A stretch of 51,975 bases of DNA from Acetobacter sp. DsW_063 (GTDB taxonomy: Bacteria; Pseudomonadota; Alphaproteobacteria; Acetobacterales; Acetobacteraceae), in NCBI RefSeq assembly GCF_002153745.1, contig NZ_JOPL01000041.1, forward strand, positions 1 to 51,975, given 5' to 3'. The position numbers and the translations under genes were made by a program. The notes beneath the pieces are model-generated. The model saw only the letters and a program-made list of their open reading frames with translations, was not told the origin of the DNA and did not search any database. This document shows positions 17,821-26,038 of this stretch, piece by piece; position 1 is the first letter of the stretch, and every line of letters begins with the position of its first letter.

Positions 17821-19269
17821 ATGTCCTCGCACGATATCGCCAAGACAGATCAGGACGGGACCCAGTCGCGCGACTTTCTGCCCCAGGTCAACGATCCTTA
17901 TGCTCCCGGCGATCTGCCAGCAGCTCTGCTCGAATTCCACTCACCCAGCGCTGCGCTGGTCAACCTGCCGCCGACCGCGTCGGCTCAGTACCTAACCTGG
18001 ATCATCGGCGCCCTCACCCTTTCTACCGTGCTGGTCATGGCCATCTTCCCGCTAGACCGGGTGGTGTCGTCACCAGGTCGTATTGCCTCAACGCAGCGCA
18101 CGCTCGTGGTGCAGCCTTTGGAAACCTCCATCATTCGCAGTATCGAGGTACATGAAGGAGATTTTGTTCACAAAGGACAGGTTCTCGCCCGTCTTGACCC
18201 GACCATCAGCGACGCCGACATTCAGAATCTGCTCATCCAGACGCAAAGTTATAGCGCAGAAGTCGACCGGTTAACTGCCGAGTCACAAGGACGAACCTAC
18301 GCGGTCGATCCGTCCAACCCATCCTCGACGCAGCAAGAAGCGACCTTCCTGCGCCGTAAGGCTGAGTTCGACGCCAAGACCCATGACTATGACGAACAGA
18401 TCGCATCCGAAACCAGCGAACTGCAGGGATATGTCGCCAGTTCGGCGATGTACGCCGCACGAGCGAAGGTTGCGGCCGACGTGCATAACATGCGGGCGCG
18501 GCTGCAGGCCGATCAGGTCGGCAGCCGCCTGTCTACCCTCGGGGCGCAGAACGACCTGATGGAGATCGAGCGCTCCCAGATTTCTGCCCAGCAGCAGGCA
18601 GCGAGCACCCGGGGCAAGTTGAACGCGCTCGCCTCCGAGCGGGACGCCTATGTCGAAAACTGGAAAGCGTCCGTCTATCACGACCTCAGCGACGCGCAGC
18701 GTCACTTCGCGACCGCGCAGAGCGACTACGAAAAAGCCAAGCTGCGCAAGAATCTGACCACTTTGAAAAGCGGCGAGGACGCAATCGTTCTCACCATCGC
18801 CAAACTCTCTATCGGTTCGATCATGACCACCGGAACGGAGTTGATGACTCTGGTGCCGGTCGGAAGCGGGCTGGAGGTCGAAGCGACGCTGCGCGGTTCG
18901 GACGCCGGATTTGTCAGGCTGGGCGATAAGGCCCTGTTGAAATTCACGACCTTTCCCTACGCCCAGTATGGCGGAGCCGAAGCGACCGTTCGGGAAATCA
19001 GCGCGGATTCATTCTCGGCGCAGGACAAGCCATCGTCGAACGCCGGCGCCTCAGCCGCCGCACCGCCTGACCCTACCGGCTCGAGCCAGTCGTTCTACCG
19101 CGTAAGGCTACGGATCGACCGGTACACTCTGCACGGCGTGCCGACATTCTTCCACCCGCAACCTGGTATGCCCGTCACGGCCGACATTCAGGTCGGCAAG
19201 AGGACGATCATGCAGTTCCTGCTCAACAGCATCATGCCGCTGGTCTCCGACGGCATGCGCGAGCCCTGA
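17821..19269 (+). CDS. HlyD family type I secretion adaptor
   Basis: A 482-aa periplasmic adaptor that links the ABC exporter to an outer-membrane channel. A cytosolic N-terminus of about 57 residues is followed by one membrane helix (about 58-80). A lipoyl/barrel-sandwich half-motif comes next (SSPGRIASTQRTLVVQPLE; VHEGDFVHKGQVLARLDPTI), then a long coiled-coil hairpin (about 140-310), and the second half with the beta-barrel (GTELMTLVPVGSGLEVEATL) toward the C-terminus. The Ala/Pro/Ser-rich insert around 405-425 is unusual. ATG 17821 has GAGGGAG upstream, overlapping the end of the ABC gene. No TolC-like gene is nearby, so the channel must be encoded elsewhere. Confidence 0.93.
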   Translation: MSSHDIAKTDQDGTQSRDFLPQVNDPYAPGDLPAALLEFHSPSAALVNLPPTASAQYLTWIIGALTLSTVLVMAIFPLDRVVSSPGRIASTQRTLVVQPLETSIIRSIEVHEGDFVHKGQVLARLDPTISDADIQNLLIQTQSYSAEVDRLTAESQGRTYAVDPSNPSSTQQEATFLRRKAEFDAKTHDYDEQIASETSELQGYVASSAMYAARAKVAADVHNMRARLQADQVGSRLSTLGAQNDLMEIERSQISAQQQAASTRGKLNALASERDAYVENWKASVYHDLSDAQRHFATAQSDYEKAKLRKNLTTLKSGEDAIVLTIAKLSIGSIMTTGTELMTLVPVGSGLEVEATLRGSDAGFVRLGDKALLKFTTFPYAQYGGAEATVREISADSFSAQDKPSSNAGASAAAPPDPTGSSQSFYRVRLRIDRYTLHGVPTFFHPQPGMPVTADIQVGKRTIMQFLLNSIMPLVSDGMREP

Positions 19270-19365
19270 TCTTGTCGCGCCCCTCACCGGCCAACGCCCG
19301 GCGGGAGCGGCTGCGGCGCAATCCGCTGCGGGCTGCCCGCAACGCAGGACTCAAGGATCGCACCG

Positions 19366-19395
19366 TTTACGGTTTGGTTCGTCATCGCCTATGAT
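19366..19395 (+). promoter_or_regulatory. Candidate promoter before the Sel1-repeat gene
   Basis: TTTACG (19366-19371), an 18-bp spacer and TATGAT (19390-19395). The 173-bp gap between the HlyD and Sel1 genes also has short dyads, such as TGCGGGC-T-GCCCGCA at 19327-19341, that could end or weaken read-through. The Sel1 gene may therefore have its own promoter within the locus. Confidence 0.3.
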
Positions 19396-19442
19396 TGCGG
19401 CGTTACCATCATCGTCTTCCGCCCCAACCCGGGAGGGCACGC

Positions 19443-21299
19443 TTGGGTTTTGTTGAGCGCCTTTTTGCCCGCCGCTCCAATAAAGCGCGGCTGGCTTATG
19501 GCCTTCGTCTTCTTGAAGACGGAGAGGCTGTCGACGGCGTGGCGGAGATCTCCGCCGTCGCGAGAGCGGGCGTTCCGGAAGCGCAGTTTCGGCTGGGACG
19601 AGCCTATCTCGAAGGCGTAGGCGCGACACGCGATCTGGTGGAGGGCGCTCGGTGGATGCGCCGCGCCTCCGAGGCCGGGTGGCTCGAGGCTCAGCTCATA
19701 CTCGCGAATCTGTATCTGGCTGGGCTCCCGGACGCCGTAGAGACGGATGATTTCGGCCTCTCGGACGTATCGCGCGCCACCACCCGTAAGCCCGACTACG
19801 TCAAGGCGGCCCATTGGGCGCGGGAGGCCGCTGAAGCAGGCTCGACAGACGCGCAGGCGCTCTATGGCTATGTGCTGAGCACAGGTCCGGAGGGCTTACG
19901 CGATGTAGAAGCCGGACTCGACTGGTATCGCCGCGCGGCTGAAAACAATAGTCCGCAAGCCCACCTGGGTCTCGGCCTTGCCGGCATGCAAACTGCCGGA
20001 ACGCCCGATGAACTTGCCGAGGTGATCGGCCATCTGCGTAAAGCCGCCGAAGCCGGACTTGGTTCCGCCCTGTATCTTATGGGCGTCTTCTCAGAACGCG
20101 GTTCCGGCGTGTCTCAAAATCTCGAGGCTGCCGCCGTTTATATGGAGAAAGCCGCCGAGCAGAATATCCGCTCGGCTCAGGCGCGCTTCGGCCTCATGCT
20201 GATCGCGGGTCAGGGCGTGAAGAAGAACCTGGCGCGCGGCGAAACGTGGCTGCGTCGTGCGGCTCTGGCGGGAGATATCGAAGCAGCCGCCCTGCTCGGT
20301 GATATGTACGCAAGAGGCGGCGAACTTCCGCCGAATTATCTTGAGGCGGCGAACTGGTACCATATGGCCGCGGCCGCGGGACATGCCGCGGCGGCTCGAG
20401 CGCTCGGACTATTGCATCTGACCGGCGCCGGCGTCCCGCGCGATCAGGAAGAAGCAGCCCGATGGTTCCGGATCGCCTCGGAGAGTGGCGACCAATCAAG
20501 CAGCGCTGACCTTGGCAATCTCATCCTGTCCGGTGTGGGTACGGAAGATGATCGTCTCGCAATGCGGGCGCGTTACGAGCAGGCCGCGTTGAATGGTGAT
20601 CTTGTCGCCGCTTTCAATTTTGGCGTCTGCCTCGCGGAAGGCGTAGGGGCCGAACGAAACGATCGTGAAGCCGCAACGTGGATGCGCAAAGCAGCAGAAG
20701 GCGTCGTCAACGCACAATACTGGTACGGTCGCATGCTCCTTGAAGGACGGGGCGGCGTCACCGATCCGGTCGAAGGACGCGAATGGCTGCGCAAAGCTGC
20801 TGAAGCCGGTATGGTCGACGCAGAAGTCGCCTACGCACAGGTGCTTCTCGAAGGCCGGGGCGGACCGAGCGATCACGCCGCAGCCGCGCAGATGTTCGAA
20901 CGCGCTGCCAAACGGCAGAACGTGCATTCGATGTTCGCACTCGGCGCAATTCTGGGCGGTGGTCACAACGTGCCGGAAGATCGGACGACGGCATATGAAT
21001 GGTTCAGGAAAGCAGCCGAGCGAGGCCACCCGACCGCGCAACTTATGATGGGCCGCTATCTGGCTTTTGGCCTCGCCGGACGCTCAAACATCGCGGAAGC
21101 CCGCCGTTGGTATCGCAAGGCTGAAGCGCAGGGCGTCGTGCAGGCGAGCGCGGAACTGTCGCGCCTCGCCAATCTCTCGAACGCCAATTCCGCAACGCAC
21201 GACAATGCGGCGGAGAAAGATTCGGCTGAGCAGGGCAGCGAAACCACGCCAGAGGGATCGGATGCTGCGTCGACCGGTCCCGCCCGCGTTCTGGGCTAA
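19443..21299 (+). CDS. Sel1-like (TPR-like) repeat protein
   Basis: A 618-aa protein made almost entirely of Sel1-like repeats of about 36 residues, with the pattern A-x-x-x-L-G-x-x-Y-x-x-G-x-G-V and A-x-x-W-x-x-x-A-A-x-x-G; about a dozen copies are visible from residue 35 to 580. These fold into an alpha-helical superhelix that holds partner proteins. No signal peptide or membrane helix is seen, so it is probably cytosolic. I chose TTG 19443 because GGGAGG lies a few bases upstream; an upstream in-frame TTG at 19395 is less likely. It lies between the secretion genes and the glycosyltransferases, and the next gene starts 15 bp after its stop. It may scaffold assembly of the exported product; that is inference. 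Confidence 0.88.
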   Translation: MGFVERLFARRSNKARLAYGLRLLEDGEAVDGVAEISAVARAGVPEAQFRLGRAYLEGVGATRDLVEGARWMRRASEAGWLEAQLILANLYLAGLPDAVETDDFGLSDVSRATTRKPDYVKAAHWAREAAEAGSTDAQALYGYVLSTGPEGLRDVEAGLDWYRRAAENNSPQAHLGLGLAGMQTAGTPDELAEVIGHLRKAAEAGLGSALYLMGVFSERGSGVSQNLEAAAVYMEKAAEQNIRSAQARFGLMLIAGQGVKKNLARGETWLRRAALAGDIEAAALLGDMYARGGELPPNYLEAANWYHMAAAAGHAAAARALGLLHLTGAGVPRDQEEAARWFRIASESGDQSSSADLGNLILSGVGTEDDRLAMRARYEQAALNGDLVAAFNFGVCLAEGVGAERNDREAATWMRKAAEGVVNAQYWYGRMLLEGRGGVTDPVEGREWLRKAAEAGMVDAEVAYAQVLLEGRGGPSDHAAAAQMFERAAKRQNVHSMFALGAILGGGHNVPEDRTTAYEWFRKAAERGHPTAQLMMGRYLAFGLAGRSNIAEARRWYRKAEAQGVVQASAELSRLANLSNANSATHDNAAEKDSAEQGSETTPEGSDAASTGPARVLG

Positions 21300-21314
21300 G
21301 CCCCCGCCGTCCTC

Positions 21315-24300
21315 TTGCCAAAATCGCCGCGCGCTCGCGCTTCCCGCCCTTTCGAACGGTCGAGCCAATCGACCGGCAGTCCCGACCCTGACCAAAGCGG
21401 CACAGTTGGCCTGATCAGCGCCGAGGATCGCGAAACATGGACGCGCTGGGCCAACGAGCAGGCGCAAGATTCGTTTCGACGCGGCGAGTCCAGCTGGCGT
21501 GCGGGGGATTACTTCACCGCGTTGAGTTGGCTCGAACGTGCGCACCGAATGGCGCCAGACAGTCCGAACGTCGCCTTTCTGCTCGCTGCCGCCCGACAAG
21601 CCAACGGATTGCCGGACGGCGCCGTCGACCTGCTGCGACGTCTGCTGGAAAAATTCGACTTCCGGGAAGGCTGGTCTCTCCTCAGCACAATATTGCTTGC
21701 CGCGGGGCGACCTGAGGACGCTGCGACGTCCCTATCCCGCGGGCTCTCGTCGCACGCCTGCGACGATCAGATGGCCTCTCTCGCCAATCGGGTAGCCAAC
21801 GCGACCGCATCCATCGGCTGGTGCGGCCTGAACAGCGACGGTTCCATCCGATTGGGAGGAGACGCGCGCTCATACCTTGAGTCATCGCCCCCTCGAGGCT
21901 CGCGCGGGCGGACCAGAGGGACGACCGCCTCTCTGGAACGGCTGGCCGTGCGTATTGACGGCGAACCCGCACAGATAACGTCGCAAGGCGGCAAGATCAC
22001 TCTTCGAAGTGCTTCCGAGAGCGTCATCTCCGCGCGCAAAATCACTGTTTATCTCGATGGGGCCCCGCTTCTAGGCTCGCCCCTCCGCCCCTCCGCCATC
22101 AACCGTGTTGAAGGACTGGTCCGGAGCGGCCCCGACGGCCTTCAGGGGTGGGCGTGGCTGCCGCACGATCTTGACAGACCACCAACGTTGAGCCTTCTGG
22201 ACGCACGAAACGACAGGCTTCTATCGGTCTTCAGCCCGGACGTTTTTTCGACGGACGTCAGTTCGGACATCCCTCTGGCCCGATATCGGGAAATCCTGAT
22301 TCCCTGGGACCAATGCCCCGACCATCCAGTTCGTGTGACGGGTCCCGATGGTCGAGATCTGGCGGGAAGCCCGCTCGATCCGGGTCTTGAACGCCGAGCC
22401 GCACGATGGGCGGCCAGGCAAGCGGCGCTCTGGAGTCCAGAAAAAGACGGAGTGACCGCCGATCTTCCCCCGCCTTTCCTGCCGATCCCGGTCGAAATGC
22501 GCCCCGCGGCGCAACGCCTGAAGCCCGCCCCTCTTCTGTCGGACAAGCCTCCGGCGGGGGAAACTCTCATCGTCGTCCCCGTTTACGGCGACGCCAAACG
22601 CACGAGAGCCTGCCTCGACAGTCTCATCGCCACGCTGCCCACGGCTCAGGGGAAAAATGCCGCCGTCCGCGTCGCGATCATCGAGGACGCATCCCCGGAC
22701 GCGGAACTCGTCGCGATGTTGAATGAATTCGTCGCAGACCCACGTGTGACGGTCCTGCATAATTCGATCAATCTGGGCTTTCCGGGAAGCGCCAATGTCG
22801 GGTTGCGTCTGGCCCTGACACAACGCCCTGCCGGGCGCAGGCGCGCCACGGTCGGAGGCGGCGCCGACGTCGTTCTGCTCAACAGCGACACGCTAGTCAC
22901 GGACGGGTGGCTTGAGGAACTGCGTCGCGTCGCACATTCGGCGCCGGACATTGGAACAGTGACGCCGCTTTCCAACGACGCGACGATCCTGTCCTACCCT
23001 ACGCTTGCAGGCAGCCGTTCGCCGACCCTCGTCCAGACACGCTGGATGGCCGGACTGGCGCGGCAAGCGAACGGCGGCGACGCGGTCGATCTGCCCACGG
23101 CGCATGGTTTCTGCATGCTCATCCGCCACGACTGTCTGGCGGCGACAGGGCTGCTCCGCGCCGACCTGTTTGCACAGGGTTACGGCGAGGAAAACGATTT
23201 CTCGCTGAGAGCGCGCGCGCTCGGCTGGCGCAACGTCGCCGCCCCCGGTGCCTATGTCGCCCATGTCGGATCGGCGTCGTTCGGCGCGACGCGCGACGCT
23301 CTCCTACGCCGGAACCTCGCTTTGCTGAACCGGCTGCATCCGGGATACGAGGCGCTGGTTCGCACCCATGTCGCGCAGGATCCACTTTTCGGTGTCCGCC
23401 GCCGGATCGACTTACTGCGCTGGCGGCGGGGCTGGCGGACTGAATTTCCGCACCACAGAAAAAGGGACAGCGACGCGTCGCATCGCGCAGTCGTGTTCAT
23501 CACCCACGATCATGGCGGAGGCGTCGAAAGGGTCGTCTCACAGCGGGCCCGGCGCATGCTGCGACAGGGCGTTCGGCCGATGATTGTCAAACCCGTCGAA
23601 GGCGGTTGTCGAGTCGAAGGGGTTTCCCCTGACGCTGAGGACCGACATCGCGCTCTGGATCCCGAAGCCGGGGTTTATCCAAATTTGCGGTTCCGTCTGC
23701 CGGAAGAGTGGACGAGCCTCCTGAATCTACTCGGCGGCGGCGAGATCGACCATGTCGAATGGCATCACGGCAGCGGTCATCACCCGCAGATGGAAACCCT
23801 GGCGGCTTCGATCGGGGCGCCCCAGGATGTGTTCGTGCATGATTATATCTGGTTTTGCCCCAGAATTTCTCTACTTGGACAAAACGGTCGTTACTGCGGC
23901 GAACCAGATGTCGCGGAATGCGAAAGCTGCGTGGCGCGTCTCGGCCGCAAAACGCCGGGCGACGAGACCGTGGCGGAGTATGTCTCCCACTCCTCCAAGC
24001 GCCTGTCGGCAGCGCGGCGTGTGTCGGCGCCCTCCGGTGACGCCGCCCAGCGAATGCTGCGCCACTTTCCCGCCCTGAAGATCGACGTCGATCCCCCCGA
24101 GGACGATGACGCAGAAGAACCCGCAGTGGCACACTCGCCGTCAGCTGTGGTCGGGTTGCCTCGCACCAGTCGCGCGCGGGTCTGTATCGTCGGCGCTATT
24201 GGTCGCGAAAAAGGATACGACGTAATTCTGGCGGCGGCGGAAGACGCGCGCCGACGGAACCTGCCTATCGAATACGTGATTGTCGGGCATACGCCGGACG

Positions 24301-24629
24301 ATACGAAATTGATCGAGACGGGCCATGTCTACGTGACCGGCGCCTACGAGGACTCCGAAGCCGCCGCACTCGTTCGCGCGCAAAACGCCGATTACGCCTT
24401 CATACCCTCGATCTGGCCGGAAACCTGGTGTCTGGCGCTCGGCGTCGCATGGCGAGCGGGCCTCGACGTCGCGGCTTTCGATCTTGGCGCTGTGGCGGAC
24501 CGGATACGTGCGAAGAAAAGGGGAAGTATTCTTCCTCTCGGTGTATCGGCCAATCGACTTAACGTGATATTGACCTCACTGTGTCAGCGTCGGAATGAGA
24601 CTCTGACGGGTATTCGTCAGACTCCGTAG
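21315..24629 (+). CDS. Multidomain glycosyltransferase (TPR, GT2, GT4)
   Basis: A 1104-aa protein. Residues about 35-150 resemble TPR helices (SSWRAGDYFTALSWLERAHR). Residues about 200-390 are beta-rich with the motif VEGLVRSGPDGLQGWAWLP, often seen beside bacterial glycosyltransferases. A GT2 domain covers about 415-690: ETLIVVPVYGDAKRTRACLD, the SDT metal site in VVLLNSDTLV, and ENDFSLRARALGWR. A GT4-like domain runs from about 720 to the end (FITHDHGGGVERVVSQRARR; CIVGAIGREKGYDVILAA near 957). The protein therefore probably has two catalytic centres and builds part of a glycan on a lipid or protein. Start TTG 21315 lies 15 bp after the Sel1 gene, without a clear ribosome site, so translational coupling is likely. 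Sugar donor and acceptor unknown. Confidence 0.88.
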   Translation: MPKSPRARASRPFERSSQSTGSPDPDQSGTVGLISAEDRETWTRWANEQAQDSFRRGESSWRAGDYFTALSWLERAHRMAPDSPNVAFLLAAARQANGLPDGAVDLLRRLLEKFDFREGWSLLSTILLAAGRPEDAATSLSRGLSSHACDDQMASLANRVANATASIGWCGLNSDGSIRLGGDARSYLESSPPRGSRGRTRGTTASLERLAVRIDGEPAQITSQGGKITLRSASESVISARKITVYLDGAPLLGSPLRPSAINRVEGLVRSGPDGLQGWAWLPHDLDRPPTLSLLDARNDRLLSVFSPDVFSTDVSSDIPLARYREILIPWDQCPDHPVRVTGPDGRDLAGSPLDPGLERRAARWAARQAALWSPEKDGVTADLPPPFLPIPVEMRPAAQRLKPAPLLSDKPPAGETLIVVPVYGDAKRTRACLDSLIATLPTAQGKNAAVRVAIIEDASPDAELVAMLNEFVADPRVTVLHNSINLGFPGSANVGLRLALTQRPAGRRRATVGGGADVVLLNSDTLVTDGWLEELRRVAHSAPDIGTVTPLSNDATILSYPTLAGSRSPTLVQTRWMAGLARQANGGDAVDLPTAHGFCMLIRHDCLAATGLLRADLFAQGYGEENDFSLRARALGWRNVAAPGAYVAHVGSASFGATRDALLRRNLALLNRLHPGYEALVRTHVAQDPLFGVRRRIDLLRWRRGWRTEFPHHRKRDSDASHRAVVFITHDHGGGVERVVSQRARRMLRQGVRPMIVKPVEGGCRVEGVSPDAEDRHRALDPEAGVYPNLRFRLPEEWTSLLNLLGGGEIDHVEWHHGSGHHPQMETLAASIGAPQDVFVHDYIWFCPRISLLGQNGRYCGEPDVAECESCVARLGRKTPGDETVAEYVSHSSKRLSAARRVSAPSGDAAQRMLRHFPALKIDVDPPEDDDAEEPAVAHSPSAVVGLPRTSRARVCIVGAIGREKGYDVILAAAEDARRRNLPIEYVIVGHTPDDTKLIETGHVYVTGAYEDSEAAALVRAQNADYAFIPSIWPETWCLALGVAWRAGLDVAAFDLGAVADRIRAKKRGSILPLGVSANRLNVILTSLCQRRNETLTGIRQTP

Positions 24630-24671
24630 TTACCGACGGCGTCCCAGTGCAACCAGCAGAATGAGTTCTCA

Positions 24672-25886
24672 ATGTCCCAGAGCGGCCAGACACCACCGCA
24701 AAACCGTATCACCGACCTCAAGGTGTCGGGACATCTCATGACTTTGGACCAGGGACTGTTCTGCGTGTTTCACGCCCCTGCGCAACAGCCTCCCGGCGCC
24801 AGCGGTCTGCCCGGCGTGCGCCTGACCGTCGGCCCGCTGGCGAACGACGACGTCGCCATCGCCACATTCGATTCCACCGGCTGGCTCGGCGGAGTCAACA
24901 ACGGCGCGTTGGTGCGCGTAAGCCGCGGACCGGCGCAGGTTCTTGTCACCATCTATCAGGATCAAAACACGGTTCACGAGGCGCCGCGCCTTCAGGTGCT
25001 GCGCCTGAGCGACGCAGGCGTGCCTGCGTCGCCCGTAGCAGCGCGTGTGGAAGCCGCTCAGCCGCATGCGTCCTCCATAGCCGCGCCGACGCCGATCCAG
25101 ACGACGCCTGCGCCCAAAGGCCAGGCCCCCGAAGTTGCAGCACACATCCAGCGACGCGGCGACGTCAGCGCACGACTTGGCGAGTGGATGGGCAAGCCCG
25201 GCAGCCGGTCCTGGATCGAAGGTTTCGGCATTTCCCCCGACCATACGATTACCCCCGCAGACATCGAATATCAGGCTGTTCTTGGCAAAGGCTGGCTCTC
25301 CCCTTGGGCGCAGGGCGGTCAATACTGCGGCAGCCGGGGAATGGCCCTGCCAATTCTGGGACTGAAAGTCAGACTCAAGGGCGAAGCGGCGGAAGCTTAC
25401 TCCTGCCTTCTGGAAGCCAGCTTTACCGACGGCACCAAGATCGGCCCGATCGACGGCGCCATCGCCGCCGAAGCGGAAAGCCTCGCGCCGCTCGAAGCTT
25501 TCCGGATCGCCATCGCCCCGCGCGACGATCAAGACGACGTTGAAATTATCGACGAACTTGAAGACGAACTCGAAGAGGACCTGGCCCTGCTGGAATCTGC
25601 GACAACCGCCCCCAGCCGAGCCCAGACGCGCCAACGTCCCGGACGCCCGCAGAGCGAAACAGCCAAGCCCGCACGCGCCGTGGCCACCTCGGCCACACGC
25701 GTAGCGCCGCCGAGCAGTGCGAAAAAGAAGACGATAACCACTACAAATGCGGCTGCTCCGATGCTCACGCCCAAGCAACCCAAAACAGCGCCCGTCAAAG
25801 CGACCGTCGCCGTTAAAACAACCAAAAAGTCTCCCCCGGCGCAGCCCGCAACGTCTGCGCCACGCGGGCGCAAGCCGCGACGCTGA
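24672..25886 (+). CDS. Protein with hydrophobic-W-like domain and histone-like tail
   Basis: A 404-aa protein of unknown function. Residues about 10-120 look like a beta-sandwich (RITDLKVSGHLMTLDQGLFC; TFDSTGWLGGVNNGALVRVS). Residues about 175-285 contain WIEGFGISPDHTITPADIEY and GKGWLSPWAQGGQYCGSRG, whose spacing of Tyr, Gly-Trp, Trp, Gly-Gly and Gly recalls the clostridial hydrophobic-W repeat of secreted proteins. Then comes an acidic helix (DELEDELEEDLALLE, about 297-311) and a 90-residue Lys/Ala/Pro/Thr-rich tail ending APRGRKPRR, similar to an AT-hook. No signal peptide. It lies 42 bp after the glycosyltransferase gene. It might be a carbohydrate-binding or accessory component of the locus, but nothing proves it. 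Confidence 0.75.
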   Translation: MSQSGQTPPQNRITDLKVSGHLMTLDQGLFCVFHAPAQQPPGASGLPGVRLTVGPLANDDVAIATFDSTGWLGGVNNGALVRVSRGPAQVLVTIYQDQNTVHEAPRLQVLRLSDAGVPASPVAARVEAAQPHASSIAAPTPIQTTPAPKGQAPEVAAHIQRRGDVSARLGEWMGKPGSRSWIEGFGISPDHTITPADIEYQAVLGKGWLSPWAQGGQYCGSRGMALPILGLKVRLKGEAAEAYSCLLEASFTDGTKIGPIDGAIAAEAESLAPLEAFRIAIAPRDDQDDVEIIDELEDELEEDLALLESATTAPSRAQTRQRPGRPQSETAKPARAVATSATRVAPPSSAKKKTITTTNAAAPMLTPKQPKTAPVKATVAVKTTKKSPPAQPATSAPRGRKPRR

Positions 25887-25956
25887 GCATGACGCTGCTG
25901 GCGCACGTCGGGAGCAATCCCACGACGCGGCGCCCGTGACGACGTGACGATCTTCG

Positions 25957-25982
25957 CCTTTAGCGGCCATGGCCGCCAAAGG
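25957..25982. promoter_or_regulatory. 26-nt near-perfect inverted repeat
   Basis: CCTTT-A-GCGGCCAT-GGCCGC-C-AAAGG: symmetric over 26 nt apart from one A/C pair. It lies 70 bp after the W-domain gene and 57 bp before the TTG at 26039. As RNA it would fold into a 12-bp stem with one mismatch and almost no loop; there is no T run, so it could be an operator, a weak terminator or a processing site that sets relative expression within the locus. Confidence 0.45.
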
Positions 25983-26038
25983 GGGCATGACCGGTACGGT
26001 CGGACAAGCGCACGGCTTCCGAGAACTGGACCTTCGAT

